DNA of 64,000 nt from Vreelandella subterranea (lineage in GTDB: Bacteria > Pseudomonadota > Gammaproteobacteria > Pseudomonadales > Halomonadaceae): assembly GCF_900111305.1 (NCBI RefSeq), contig NZ_FOGS01000002.1, forward strand, positions 1-64,000, written 5' to 3'. Position 1 is the first letter of the stretch. Each line of letters begins with the position of its first letter. Below the pieces are notes generated by a model. It was not told the origin of the DNA, ran no database searches, and worked only from the letters and a program-made list of their open reading frames with translations. Positions 55,154 to 64,000 of the stretch are shown piece after piece. Both the position numbers and the translations under genes were made by a program.

Positions 55154-56254
55154 TTATAGTGAATGGCGCGGTGACTGCTCGAGCGTCGCCAGCCATTCAG
55201 CCGCCTGGGCATCGCCCAGCGACTGGGCACGGGACAGCGCCTTCTCGGCACGCTCATCCTGCCCCCAGACAAAAGCGAGTTGTCCATATTGTCGCCAGTC
55301 ACTGCCTTCTTTGCTGAGGGTCGCTAATGCCTGCCAGGCATCAAGGGCCCGACTCTTGTCGCGGGCCTGATGCCAGGCGTTCGCCAACAGGCGCAGCGTG
55401 GTTTCATCCCGCACGATGTCGCCCGCTTCAAGCCATCGTTCAAGAAACTCGGCGGCTCTGGCGGGCGTCCCCCCCGCCATGTGCAGGTTTATCAATTGCC
55501 AGCGGTCCTCGTCCTCATCCAGCCTTCCCAGTCGCCAGGCGGTGTCCCAGAGCGCCGCGGCGATACCCGGCTGACCGGCCCGCTGAGCGAGCCCGGCGGC
55601 TTGGCGCCAGTGAGTCGCATCACTGCCTTCATCAAGCCCGCCCAGCAAGACGTCAAGCGCCTGATCGGTTTGCTGGGTGCGCTGGTAGATCACCAGCGCC
55701 AATCTGCGCTGGGTAGCATCAGGCTCAGCGGTTTGGCTCAGGCTGCGTTCAAGCCAATCCGCCGCTTCCTGCCAACGCTGGGCGTCGGCGAGCCAGCGGG
55801 TCAGCTTCCAGATGTCAGCGGCAGGGGCTGCGGTGCCCTGGGACTCGAGCCACTCGGCAAGCAAGGTGCTGGCCTGCGTCGTCTGCCCCGCCGTGCGGCG
55901 CAACGATGCCTCTTCGCGCAGCCAGCGGGCCGCCTGGGCTTGCTCACCTGCAGCCAGTTCGCGCGCTTGCGCCAAGCGATTTGCGGCATCACCCGGCTGG
56001 CCCTGGCGCGCCAGGGCGTTAGCGGCCAACTGCTGATACAGCGCGCTGGCCCAGCGGTCAGCCGCATTCCCCGTTTGCAGACGGGTGGCTTGCTGGGTGG
56101 CCTGGGTGACCACGCTTGCGTATTGCGCGTCGCGTAATTGCGTCTGCAAGCGGTTCAGGTCGTCAATGATATCGCCGGGAAGCGCCGGGCTGGCGTGGGC
56201 AAGCGATGCCCACAAACCGATTAAACAGATGCACCCCCATACACGCATGGTCAT
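55154..56254 (-). CDS. Periplasmic TPR-like protein of a TonB2-type operon
   Basis: A signal peptide (about 1-21, ending LAHAS) is followed by about 340 residues of helical repeats rich in Ala, Leu, Gln and Trp, of the tetratricopeptide type (for example AADWLERSLSQTAEPDATQ and RAEKALSRAQSLGDAQAAEW). It is the last gene of the six-gene TonB2-like set, 16 bases after tonB. In Vibrio-type TonB2 clusters a TPR protein sits in the same place. It may help assemble or guide the TonB complex; its exact role is not known. Confidence 0.85.
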   Translation of the reverse strand: MTMRVWGCICLIGLWASLAHASPALPGDIIDDLNRLQTQLRDAQYASVVTQATQQATRLQTGNAADRWASALYQQLAANALARQGQPGDAANRLAQARELAAGEQAQAARWLREEASLRRTAGQTTQASTLLAEWLESQGTAAPAADIWKLTRWLADAQRWQEAADWLERSLSQTAEPDATQRRLALVIYQRTQQTDQALDVLLGGLDEGSDATHWRQAAGLAQRAGQPGIAAALWDTAWRLGRLDEDEDRWQLINLHMAGGTPARAAEFLERWLEAGDIVRDETTLRLLANAWHQARDKSRALDAWQALATLSKEGSDWRQYGQLAFVWGQDERAEKALSRAQSLGDAQAAEWLATLEQSPRHSL

Positions 56255-56269
56255 ACCTCAATAAAGTCG

Positions 56270-57028
56270 TTAACGCAGTTGAAACTCGATCCGCTGGGTC
56301 GCGTTGCGCAACCGATCACTAGGCTCGAACTGCCACTGCGCAATCGCGTCGCGGGCCGCATCGTCAAATACCCGGCGTGGCTGGGCATCCGTAATGCGAA
56401 TCGAAGAACCATCAACGCTGCCGTCACGACGTATGGTAAACGATACCTCAACAAAGCCCTCCATGCCGCGACGCTGGGCGCGAGCAGGGTACGTCGGATT
56501 GACCCGACTGGTCGGAGCGGCCTGGCCGACATTGACCGGTTCATCCGACACTTCCTGCGGCGCTTCTGGCGCTGCCTCGCGCTCGGCGTCGGAAGGCTCG
56601 GCTTCACTTGGCTGCGCAACCGGGTCGGGCTGCGGCGTTGGCTCAGGCGTCGGTTCCGGTTCTGGCTGCGGCTCGGGTTCCGGCTCGGGCGTCGCCTCGG
56701 TCAATTCCGGCAACTCACTTTCCATCTCCACCGGCTCTTCGGGCGGCTCGGGGAGATCAATCTCCGGCAAGGCAATGGTGCTGTCGGCCACCGGGGGCGG
56801 CTCGGGTGTCGGCATCGGCTGTGGCGGAGGCGTGGGTGCCTGTTCAGCCTGCGGGGGTGGTGCCTCTTCTTGCGGGGCGACTTCGGGGGCTTCCACCATG
56901 TTCATCGAGACCGTCTGCTCAGGTGGTTCCACCTGGTCGTCCGGCGGCGCGACCAGCAGCGCCAACAGCCAAAACAGCCCAATCGCCAGTATCCCACCAC
57001 TCACCATGGATAATGCCTGGCGTATCAT
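56270..57028 (-). CDS. TonB-family energy transducer (TonB2 type)
   Basis: It links the ExbB/ExbD proton channel to outer-membrane receptors. An N-terminal membrane anchor (about 7-27) is followed by a periplasmic span rich in Pro and Glu (about 30-150, with PEPEPEPQPEPEPTPEPTPQ). The TonB C-terminal domain (about 165-252) has NPTYPARAQRRGMEGFVEVS and an AIAQWQFEP end. The Glu-Pro spacer replaces the Lys-Pro of enteric TonB. Its start overlaps exbD (ATGA at 57025). Confidence 0.9.
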   Translation of the reverse strand: MIRQALSMVSGGILAIGLFWLLALLVAPPDDQVEPPEQTVSMNMVEAPEVAPQEEAPPPQAEQAPTPPPQPMPTPEPPPVADSTIALPEIDLPEPPEEPVEMESELPELTEATPEPEPEPQPEPEPTPEPTPQPDPVAQPSEAEPSDAEREAAPEAPQEVSDEPVNVGQAAPTSRVNPTYPARAQRRGMEGFVEVSFTIRRDGSVDGSSIRITDAQPRRVFDDAARDAIAQWQFEPSDRLRNATQRIEFQLR

Positions 57029-57435
57029 TGGCCGCTCCGGCTGGCCGCCACCGCGACCTGATCCACACCGGCCTGGTCAAGACGGTCCATCACTTCAATC
57101 AGCAGCCCGGTGGTCGACTCGCGATCCGCCTGGATGACCACCGAGCCATCCTCGCTGAGCATGCCGGCAACTTCTTCGCCTACCCGGTGGGCGTCGATCG
57201 CGCGGCCATCCACCCATACCGCCCCTTCGGGCGAGAGCGCGACCAATACCTGGGCATCGGGCCTGGGACTGGCGTCACTCGACTCCGGGCGGTTGATCTC
57301 AATCCCGCTTTCCTTGATAAAGCTGGTGGTCACGATAAAGAAAATCAGCATGATGAACACCACGTCCAGCATCGGCGTGAGGTTCACCTCGGTGTTTTCG
57401 TCAGCGCTTCCCATCGAACGTCGTCTACGCATCAT
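57025..57435 (-). CDS. ExbD/TolR-family protein (ExbD2)
   Basis: This is the proton-channel partner of ExbB. The single membrane helix NLTPMLDVVFIMLIFFIVTT holds D24, the proton-carrying Asp. The periplasmic domain has the usual small alpha/beta pattern (VLVALSPEGAVWVDGRAI). Length is 136. It overlaps exbB by 11 bases and tonB by four, showing tight coupling. The start at 57435 or a later Met (residue 8) are both possible. Confidence 0.92.
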   Translation of the reverse strand: MMRRRRSMGSADENTEVNLTPMLDVVFIMLIFFIVTTSFIKESGIEINRPESSDASPRPDAQVLVALSPEGAVWVDGRAIDAHRVGEEVAGMLSEDGSVVIQADRESTTGLLIEVMDRLDQAGVDQVAVAASRSGQ

Positions 57436-57967
57436 TTTCCTCCACTGCCCGCGCCATCCGGTCGTGCAACCGCTGATCCTCGCGTCGAATAATGTGTTCC
57501 AGACGACTGATAAACAAAAGCCCGACCACGGCGATCGCCATGCCGGTCAGCGTCGGCAGCGTTGCCCGTGCCACGCCATCGGCCATTGCCCGGGCCTGAT
57601 GGGTATCACTCAGCGACAGACTGTCGAAGACGCCGATCATGCCGGTCACGGTACCCAGCAGGCCAAACAGCGGACATAACGCCACCAACAGCTTTAGCCA
57701 GGGCAGCGGACGGCGCAGACGGACCACGAGGTCCTCCGTCCAGACGTTGCGCAGCGTGCGCGCGCTCCAGCTGTGATGGTCATCTCGCCTGGCCCAGCGA
57801 TTGACAAGCTGGCGGCGTGCTCGCCGCCAGGTCATGCGATAGAACCAGAAGCGTTCAATGGCCATGCCAAATACCAGCAGCGCCACCACGGCCAGCACGA
57901 CCAGCACCACGCCGCCCGCATTCATCAGCCGCTCGACGGGCTCAAGCCAAAGGGGAACGGTCAACAT
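57425..57967 (-). CDS. MotA/TolQ/ExbB proton channel protein (ExbB2)
   Basis: This short ExbB has three membrane helices: about 16-36, 88-110 and 137-158. The family core LLVALCPLFGLLGTVTGMIG and LPTLTGMAIAVVGLLF is intact, with the channel Thr residues. Length is 180. The start at 57967 follows GGTGAG, with one base between it and the ttpC stop. Confidence 0.92.
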   Translation of the reverse strand: MLTVPLWLEPVERLMNAGGVVLVVLAVVALLVFGMAIERFWFYRMTWRRARRQLVNRWARRDDHHSWSARTLRNVWTEDLVVRLRRPLPWLKLLVALCPLFGLLGTVTGMIGVFDSLSLSDTHQARAMADGVARATLPTLTGMAIAVVGLLFISRLEHIIRREDQRLHDRMARAVEENDA

Positions 57968-57968
57968 A

Positions 57969-59330
57969 TCAGCTCACCGACGCGTCTTGGGAAGGCTGCT
58001 GGGCTTCCAGATGGTCGGCCAGCGCGGCACTTGCCTGCCCTTCAATAACATGAGTGAGGTGGCGACTGCGGCTTGACAGGGCCGTCTGCGCAAACAGCAG
58101 CGGTACAGCGGTAATCAGGCCAAGAACGGTCGTCACCAGCGCCTGGCTGATACCACCCGCCATTAGCTGCGGGTCGCCGGTGCCAAACACCGTGATCGCC
58201 TGGAAGGTCACGATCATGCCGGTGACCGTCCCCAACAGCCCCAGCAGGGGCGCGATGGCCGCCAGCAGTTTGACAATCGGCTGCCCGCGTTCCAGACGGG
58301 GCAGCTCGGCGAGCACCGCCTCATCCAGGCGTGCTTCCAATGCTTCCGGCGTCTGATGCTTGTCCATGCCTTCAAAGCGCAGCAGGACGCGCCCAAGGGG
58401 ATTATGACCCTTGAGCTGGTCGGGGCTTTTCAGCTGACGATTCACTCGCTGACTGGTAACCAGCAGATACAGGTATTGCAGCAAGGCAACCAACAAGCCA
58501 ATGCCCCCCAGAGCAACGACCACATAGCCGACGTATCCGCCCTGATGGAAACGCTCCATCAGGGTGGGACGCTGCGCCAGGGCATCGAGCACGCTACCTC
58601 GGGTTGGATCCATCACCATCACGCGCGTCTCGCCCTGGTGATAAGCGGCCAGATAATCGGCTATTTCCGCTGGTGTCCGGGGCAGCACCGTCAAATGCCC
58701 TTCCTCGTCCTGGCGCAGTAAATCGGTGTTGGTAAATGCGGCGAAATCCCCCAGCCGCACGACGTTCTGAAGAGAAATTTCGCCACTGGCATCGGCCACC
58801 GGGCGTTCAAGCCACTCTGCATTGCCGGTGTTCCGCGTCAGCGTCGCCAGCCTGTCGACCACGTTTTCCAGCACTTCCCGCTCGAGCACGTTGACGTCAC
58901 TCAGCCTTGGCGGCAACACGTTTTCATTCAAGGTCAGCCAGCTATCTTCACCCAGTGCGTTACGCACCTCGTTACTATGCTGGTTGAGGGCATCCAGCAG
59001 ATTGCTTAGCGCTTCGCCCTGCTCTGACTGAAGCGCCGCCAGGCGCTCCGCCTCGATCGACTGCGCGGCATCCTGTGCCTGCAAGGCATCGTGACGCGTC
59101 TGGGCAGTTTGCTGGCGATCCCGCGCCTGCTCCAGTGCCTCTTCAAGCGCCGCCTGGTCGTCCAGCAGCTCGATCAGGCGCTGCTGGTCACGAATTTCAG
59201 CGGCTTCGCGGGCCTCACGCAGCGTGGTTATCTCCTGCGATTGCGCGTTCGCCAACGGGCTCAAGCTTGTCAGCCCCATCAGCAGCGCTACCATCACATA
59301 ACGATGGCATTTTTTGAGATCGCGCATCAT
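57969..59330 (-). CDS. Long MotA/TolQ/ExbB protein with periplasmic coiled coil (TtpC-like)
   Basis: A signal peptide (about 1-29, ending LANA) is followed by a coiled coil (about 30-115, with QRLIELLDDQAALEEALEQA). A periplasmic domain comes next (to about 265), then three membrane helices with the ExbB core IAPLLGLLGTVTGMIVTF (about 372-389). This domain order is that of TtpC, the extra protein needed by Vibrio TonB2 systems. Length is 453. It overlaps the DUF3450 gene by four bases. Confidence 0.9.
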   Translation of the reverse strand: MMRDLKKCHRYVMVALLMGLTSLSPLANAQSQEITTLREAREAAEIRDQQRLIELLDDQAALEEALEQARDRQQTAQTRHDALQAQDAAQSIEAERLAALQSEQGEALSNLLDALNQHSNEVRNALGEDSWLTLNENVLPPRLSDVNVLEREVLENVVDRLATLTRNTGNAEWLERPVADASGEISLQNVVRLGDFAAFTNTDLLRQDEEGHLTVLPRTPAEIADYLAAYHQGETRVMVMDPTRGSVLDALAQRPTLMERFHQGGYVGYVVVALGGIGLLVALLQYLYLLVTSQRVNRQLKSPDQLKGHNPLGRVLLRFEGMDKHQTPEALEARLDEAVLAELPRLERGQPIVKLLAAIAPLLGLLGTVTGMIVTFQAITVFGTGDPQLMAGGISQALVTTVLGLITAVPLLFAQTALSSRSRHLTHVIEGQASAALADHLEAQQPSQDASVS

Positions 59331-60112
59331 GGCTGCTCTCCCTGGTCGGCCGATACGGTAATGGATAGCGGCAGCGTCAGGATATCCGGCGCCCGCTGAT
59401 CTTCCGCCATCCGCAGCCCGTCACGCACCGCCTGAACGTGCGCGGAATTCAGTGACTGCCATTCGCCGTCCTCGGCATTCCAAACGCCGCCCTGGCGCCC
59501 ATCGGGCGTCAGGTAGTAGAAGCCGATACGCCCGATGCGCAGGAAGTCCACTTCCAACCGCTGATCATCGGCCAAGCTCAAACGCCCCCGCCAGGTATCC
59601 ATTTCTCGGCCGTAATCCAGCTCCGTGCGCCAGATATCCAGCATGCTTTCAATCTGCTCGGCGGGCTCCGCGCCCTCGTCGTTTTGCAAGGTTTCGATCC
59701 GGGCCAGCCGCTGCTCTTTAAGAAACGGCAGATCGCGTTCGATCCATTGGGTAAGCTGAGCTTGCATGCTCTGCTCGATGTCCGGCAGCGCGGCGCGGGT
59801 GTCGGCCAGGGTGTCCAGCGCGGCGGTCAGTCGCGCCTGCCGCTCGGCTTCCTCGGCCAAACGGCCCGTCAGCGAAGCATTTTGCGATTCAAGCTGGCGC
59901 GTATCGCGCTCAAGCTCGCGCAGCTCTTGAAGCGCCGCCCGAGTCTGTTCATCGGCGCTATCTATCTGCTCTTGAAGTTCGGCTTGAAGCTGCTGGGCAT
60001 CAATACCTTGACTGGCCTGCTCGAGCGTCTCGTCACTTGCCATTAGCGAACCGCTGGCCAGCATGCACGCCAACCAGCAGCTCCGCAGGGCAAAGAAAGG
60101 CTTGTTCAGCAC
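59327..60112 (-). CDS. DUF3450-family periplasmic protein
   Basis: A signal peptide (about 1-26) precedes a long coiled coil (about 28-110, with QLQAELQEQIDSADEQTRAAL) and a beta-rich C-terminal part (about 150-250, with RIGRIGFYYLTPDGRQGGVW). DUF3450 proteins regularly open TonB2/TtpC operons. It likely works with TtpC, as both have periplasmic coiled coils. It is first in the operon, about 115 bases downstream of a Fur-like box. Function beyond this is unknown. Confidence 0.88.
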   Translation of the reverse strand: MLNKPFFALRSCWLACMLASGSLMASDETLEQASQGIDAQQLQAELQEQIDSADEQTRAALQELRELERDTRQLESQNASLTGRLAEEAERQARLTAALDTLADTRAALPDIEQSMQAQLTQWIERDLPFLKEQRLARIETLQNDEGAEPAEQIESMLDIWRTELDYGREMDTWRGRLSLADDQRLEVDFLRIGRIGFYYLTPDGRQGGVWNAEDGEWQSLNSAHVQAVRDGLRMAEDQRAPDILTLPLSITVSADQGEQP

Positions 60113-60227
60113 ATCGACTCTCCGTCACTGATCACTGGCAGTCACCCTGCCGCTATAGAGAACACATCAAATATAAGAACGAGTTGCGTTTCATATCGAG
60201 TGCCCATAGCCTACCATCTAAAAAATA

Positions 60228-60246
60228 AATGACAATATTTATCATT
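60228..60246 (-). promoter_or_regulatory. Fur-like box upstream of the TonB2 operon
   Basis: AATGATAAATATTGTCATT on the minus strand is a near-perfect palindrome (AATGATA/TGTCATT) close to the core of the Fur consensus GATAATGATAATCATTATC. It is about 115 bases before the first gene of the TonB2-type set. Iron repression is inferred. Confidence 0.6.
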
Positions 60247-60273
60247 AGCGTTCAGTTAATTTTAGCCTGCTAC

Positions 60274-60304
60274 ACAACAAAACGGGAGCCGCCAGGGCTC
60301 CCGT
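60274..60304 (-). terminator. Rho-independent terminator after the Nudix gene
   Basis: A perfect 9-bp stem (ACGGGAGCC/GGCTCCCGT) with a 5-base loop is followed on the minus strand by TTTTGTTGT. It ends the transcript coming from the Nudix gene (and perhaps nrdEF) before the TonB2 promoter region. Confidence 0.85.
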
Positions 60305-60352
60305 ATCACCGCCTACCTTGTTAATAGCCGGCGCGATATCAAACACGCCTGG

Positions 60353-60751
60353 TTAACTGATCACGACATACTCTTTTGTCAGCGGTGCTAATGGAAGCTG
60401 CCAGGCCTCTTCCCGAGTCACCCACCTCGCTTCGGCTATTTCAGCCGCCGCCTCGACCGGTACGTCAATCACTAAACTGAACAAATGCGCCTCCAGCATC
60501 ACACCCGCCTCGTTAGCCGCAGGCGCGCTGTAAACACCCATCGGGATCAGTTGATCCTCATTGACGTGTAATCCCAGCTCTTCTTCCAGCTCACGGGATA
60601 GCGCCTCAAGCGCGGTCTCACCCGCATCGACCTTGCCGCCGGGCTGCATGAAGAAAGACGTATTGTGCTTTCGCACCAATAGCAAGCGACCCTCCGGGTC
60701 GCTCACCACGGCAGCGGCTATTTCCAATACGTTAGCTGGGTTGGCTGGCAT
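60353..60751 (-). CDS. Nudix hydrolase
   Basis: It hydrolyses a nucleoside diphosphate linked to another group. The Nudix box is complete (GGKVDAGETALEALSRELEEELGL spans about 37-60, with the G-x5-E-x7-R-E-x2-E-E-x-G pattern). Length (132) is that of MutT-like small enzymes. Substrate is unknown. It follows nrdF on the same strand after 53 bases, and a nucleotide clean-up role beside a ribonucleotide reductase is plausible. Confidence 0.9.
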   Translation of the reverse strand: MPANPANVLEIAAAVVSDPEGRLLLVRKHNTSFFMQPGGKVDAGETALEALSRELEEELGLHVNEDQLIPMGVYSAPAANEAGVMLEAHLFSLVIDVPVEAAAEIAEARWVTREEAWQLPLAPLTKEYVVIS

Positions 60752-60804
60752 GCGCCGCTCCTCTCGTCCTTACCCTTGATCAGCACCATCCGCGAATAGC
60801 GGTA

Positions 60805-61806
<1,002 letters not shown>

Positions 61807-63987
61807 TTAAAGCGTGCAGGATACGCAGCCTTCAACCTCTGTACCTTCCAGCGCGCTCTGGCGCAGACGGATGTAATAGAGGGTCTTGATGCCCTTCCGC
61901 CAGGCGTAAATCTGCGCCTTGTTGATATCCCGCGTGGTGGCGGTGTCCGGGAAGAACAGCGTCAGCGACAAGCCCTGATCGACGTGCTTGGATGCCTCGG
62001 CGTAGGTGTCGATAATCTTTTCAGGACCAATTTCATAGGCGTCCTGGAAGTAATCGAAATTGGCTTCGTTGAGGAACGGTGCCGGGTAGTAAACCCGCCC
62101 CAGCTTGCCTTCCTTGCGGATCTCGATCTTGGCCGCGACCGGGTGAATACTGGACGTCGAGTGATTGATGTAGGAAATCGACCCCGTCGGAGGAACGGCC
62201 TGCAGGTTGCGGTTATATAGCCCGTGCGCCATGACGCTGGCTTTCAGTTCCTGCCAGTCCTGCTGGGTGGGCAAGGCAATACCGCTGCGCTCAAACAGTC
62301 CACGCACTTTTTCGGTACGCGGTTCCCAGGCCTGGTCGGTGTACTGGTCGAAGAATTCACCCGACGCGTAGGTAGAGTCGGCAAAGCCCGCAAAGGTGTC
62401 ACCGTGCTCGATAGCCAGCCGGTTTGACGCCCGCAGCGCGTGATAGGCGATGCAATAGAAATACAGATTGGTAAAGTCCAGGCCTTCATCGGAACCGTAA
62501 TAGATATGCTCACGGGCCAGGAAACCGTGCAGGTTCATCTGCCCAAGACCGATCGCCCGGGACTTGGCATTACCTTCCGCAATGGAGGGCACGCTGCTCA
62601 GGTTGCTCATTTCCGATACCGCGGTCAGCCCGCGAATGGCCACGTCGACGCTGGTGCCAATGTCGCCCGAGTCCATCACCTTGGCGATGTTCATGGACCC
62701 CAGGTTGCAGGAGATATCCTGGCCGATATGCCGATAGCCCAGGTCTTCGTCGTAATCCGTCGGCGTGTTCACCTGAAGGATTTCCGAGCACAGGTTGCTC
62801 ATGTTGATCCGGCCCGCGATGGGGTTGGCGCGGTTCACCGTATCTTCGAACATGATGTACGGATAGCCGGACTCGAACTGCAGCTCGGCCAGGGTCTGGA
62901 AGAAGGCACGCGCGTTGATTTTCTGCTTGCGGATACGCGCGTCTGCCACCATCTCATGGTACTTCTCGGTTACGCTGATATCGCCAAACGGTACGCCGTA
63001 GACCCGCTCGACGTCATAGGGCGAGAACAGGTACATGTCCTCGTTGCGCTTGGCGAGCTCGAAGGTGATATCGGGAATCGTCACCCCCAACGAGAGCGTT
63101 TTAATGCGGATTTTTTCATCGGCATTTTCGCGCTTGGTATCCAGGAAGCGCAGGATATCCGGATGGTGAGCGTTCAGGTAAACGGCACCGGCACCCTGGC
63201 GCGCGCCGAGCTGGTTAGCGTAGGAAAACGCATCCTCGAGCAGCTTCATGATCGGGATGATGCCCGACGACTGGTTCTCTATGCGCTTGATGGGCGCGCC
63301 CGACTCGCGAATATTGCTGAGCAGGAAGGCAACGCCGCCGCCCCGCTTGGACAGCTGGAGCGCTGAGTTGATCGAGCGGCCGATCGATTCCATGTTGTCT
63401 TCGATACGCAACAAAAAGCACGACACCAGTTCACCGCGCTGCTGCTTGCCGCAGTTCAGGAAGGTGGGGGTGGCCGGCTGGAAACGGCCGCTGATGATTT
63501 CATCGACCAGCGACTTGGCCAGGGTTTCATCGCCACGTGCCAGGGCAAGCGCCACCATGCAAACGCGGTCTTCGTAGCGTTCGAGGTAACGCTTGCCATC
63601 AAAGGTCTTGAGCGTGTAGCTGGTGTAATACTTGAAGGCGCCAAGAAAGCTCGGGAAGCGGAATTTGTAGGCATACGCCTGCTCGAACAGCGCCTTCACG
63701 AAAGAAAAGTCATACTGGGCCAGCGTGTCCGCTTCGTAGTACTGCTCCTCGACCAGGTAATCGAGCTTCTCTTCGAGGGAGTGGAAAAACACGGTGTTCT
63801 GATTGACGTGCTGCAGGAAGTACTGACGTGCGGCTTCGCGGTCTTTATCCAGCTGCAGCTCACCGTTGGCACCGTAAAGATTCAGCATGGCGTTCAGCGC
63901 ATGGTAATCCATGGTGCGACCGTCGCTTGCCGCCGCAGGCCGTTGCGTTTCAGTGACATTTCTCGAGGCTAGGGTTGTCGTTTCCAA
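61807..63987 (-). CDS. nrdE: Class Ib ribonucleotide reductase, alpha subunit NrdE
   Basis: It reduces ribonucleoside diphosphates. It aligns with E. coli NrdE over its whole length: [13 protein letters not shown] near 26, [16 protein letters not shown] with the first redox Cys, [13 protein letters not shown] (thiyl-radical Cys), [12 protein letters not shown] (second redox Cys) and the C-terminal EGCVSCTL pair for NrdH. The N-terminal ATP-cone of NrdA is absent, as expected. The listed start is a TTG at 63987 (METTT by initiation); the frame stays open to the window edge, so the true start may lie beyond it. nrdH and nrdI are not visible. Confidence 0.94.
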   Translation of the reverse strand: METTTLASRNVTETQRPAAASDGRTMDYHALNAMLNLYGANGELQLDKDREAARQYFLQHVNQNTVFFHSLEEKLDYLVEEQYYEADTLAQYDFSFVKALFEQAYAYKFRFPSFLGAFKYYTSYTLKTFDGKRYLERYEDRVCMVALALARGDETLAKSLVDEIISGRFQPATPTFLNCGKQQRGELVSCFLLRIEDNMESIGRSINSALQLSKRGGGVAFLLSNIRESGAPIKRIENQSSGIIPIMKLLEDAFSYANQLGARQGAGAVYLNAHHPDILRFLDTKRENADEKIRIKTLSLGVTIPDITFELAKRNEDMYLFSPYDVERVYGVPFGDISVTEKYHEMVADARIRKQKINARAFFQTLAELQFESGYPYIMFEDTVNRANPIAGRINMSNLCSEILQVNTPTDYDEDLGYRHIGQDISCNLGSMNIAKVMDSGDIGTSVDVAIRGLTAVSEMSNLSSVPSIAEGNAKSRAIGLGQMNLHGFLAREHIYYGSDEGLDFTNLYFYCIAYHALRASNRLAIEHGDTFAGFADSTYASGEFFDQYTDQAWEPRTEKVRGLFERSGIALPTQQDWQELKASVMAHGLYNRNLQAVPPTGSISYINHSTSSIHPVAAKIEIRKEGKLGRVYYPAPFLNEANFDYFQDAYEIGPEKIIDTYAEASKHVDQGLSLTLFFPDTATTRDINKAQIYAWRKGIKTLYYIRLRQSALEGTEVEGCVSCTL

Positions 63988-64000
63988 AACTCTTCTACTC

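Noticed and set aside
56279-57137. Plus-strand frames opposite tonB and exbD (244-277 codons)
   Set aside because: Low-complexity mirrors of the Glu-Pro spacer; tonB and exbD are clear on the other strand.

Overview
The window looks like a stretch of chromosome from a halophilic gammaproteobacterium of the Halomonas/Vreelandella kind. The basis is the protein sequences, GC-rich codon use over most of the window, many acidic proteins, and a gammaproteobacterial block lepA-lepB-rnc-era-recO-pdxJ-acpS, then barA, cysM, rlmD, relA and mazG. The genus is an inference; no rRNA is present to fix it.

Left edge (1-3.5 kb), accessory DNA. An IS5-family transposase cut by the window edge, with its frame broken at a canonical -1 slippery heptamer, lies beside a small array of integron-type gene cassettes on the minus strand. 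Three attC sites can be folded by hand (673-772, 2006-2062, 2454-2525), with extrahelical bases. At each boundary the cassette start is the reverse complement of the R'' box of that cassette's own attC (7/7, 7/7 and 6/7). The cassettes carry AT-richer genes: a protein made of two 80-residue repeats, a HEPN-like protein with an R-N-x3-H motif, and a pair (membrane-anchored protein plus an unknown). No integrase gene is visible, so this is a cassette cluster without an integrase. It is the most novel part of the window.

3.5-9.5 kb: a small MscS channel, a chemoreceptor behind a FliA-type promoter, PanE, and a LysE-type exporter divergent from an Lrp-type regulator. 8.5-21 kb: branched-chain amino acid catabolism. 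On the minus strand are isobutyryl-CoA dehydrogenase, 3-hydroxyisobutyryl-CoA hydrolase and 3-hydroxyisobutyrate dehydrogenase (valine). On the plus strand are liuR-liuABCDE and an acyl-CoA synthetase (leucine). Two LiuR-type palindromes lie in the shared divergent region.

21-31 kb: an outer-membrane beta-barrel protein, a CPA2 antiporter, an autoregulated trpR-trpE-trpG operon behind a classic TrpR operator, RluF, a DUF924 protein and PEP carboxylase. 31-49 kb: mazG-relA, rlmD-cysM and the BarA sensor kinase, then acpS-pdxJ, recO-era-rnc, lepB-lepA and the envelope-stress genes mucD, rseC, rseA and rpoE. rseB is absent from its usual place, where a strong terminator separates rseA from rseC. 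The 3' end of acpS, stop codon included, is repeated in tandem.

49-64 kb: DAHP synthase, DinG, RhlB, a small basic protein coupled to XthA, a six-gene TonB2-type energy transduction operon behind a Fur-like box, a Nudix hydrolase, and the class Ib ribonucleotide reductase genes nrdE-nrdF at the right edge. I saw no tRNA, rRNA or CRISPR array.
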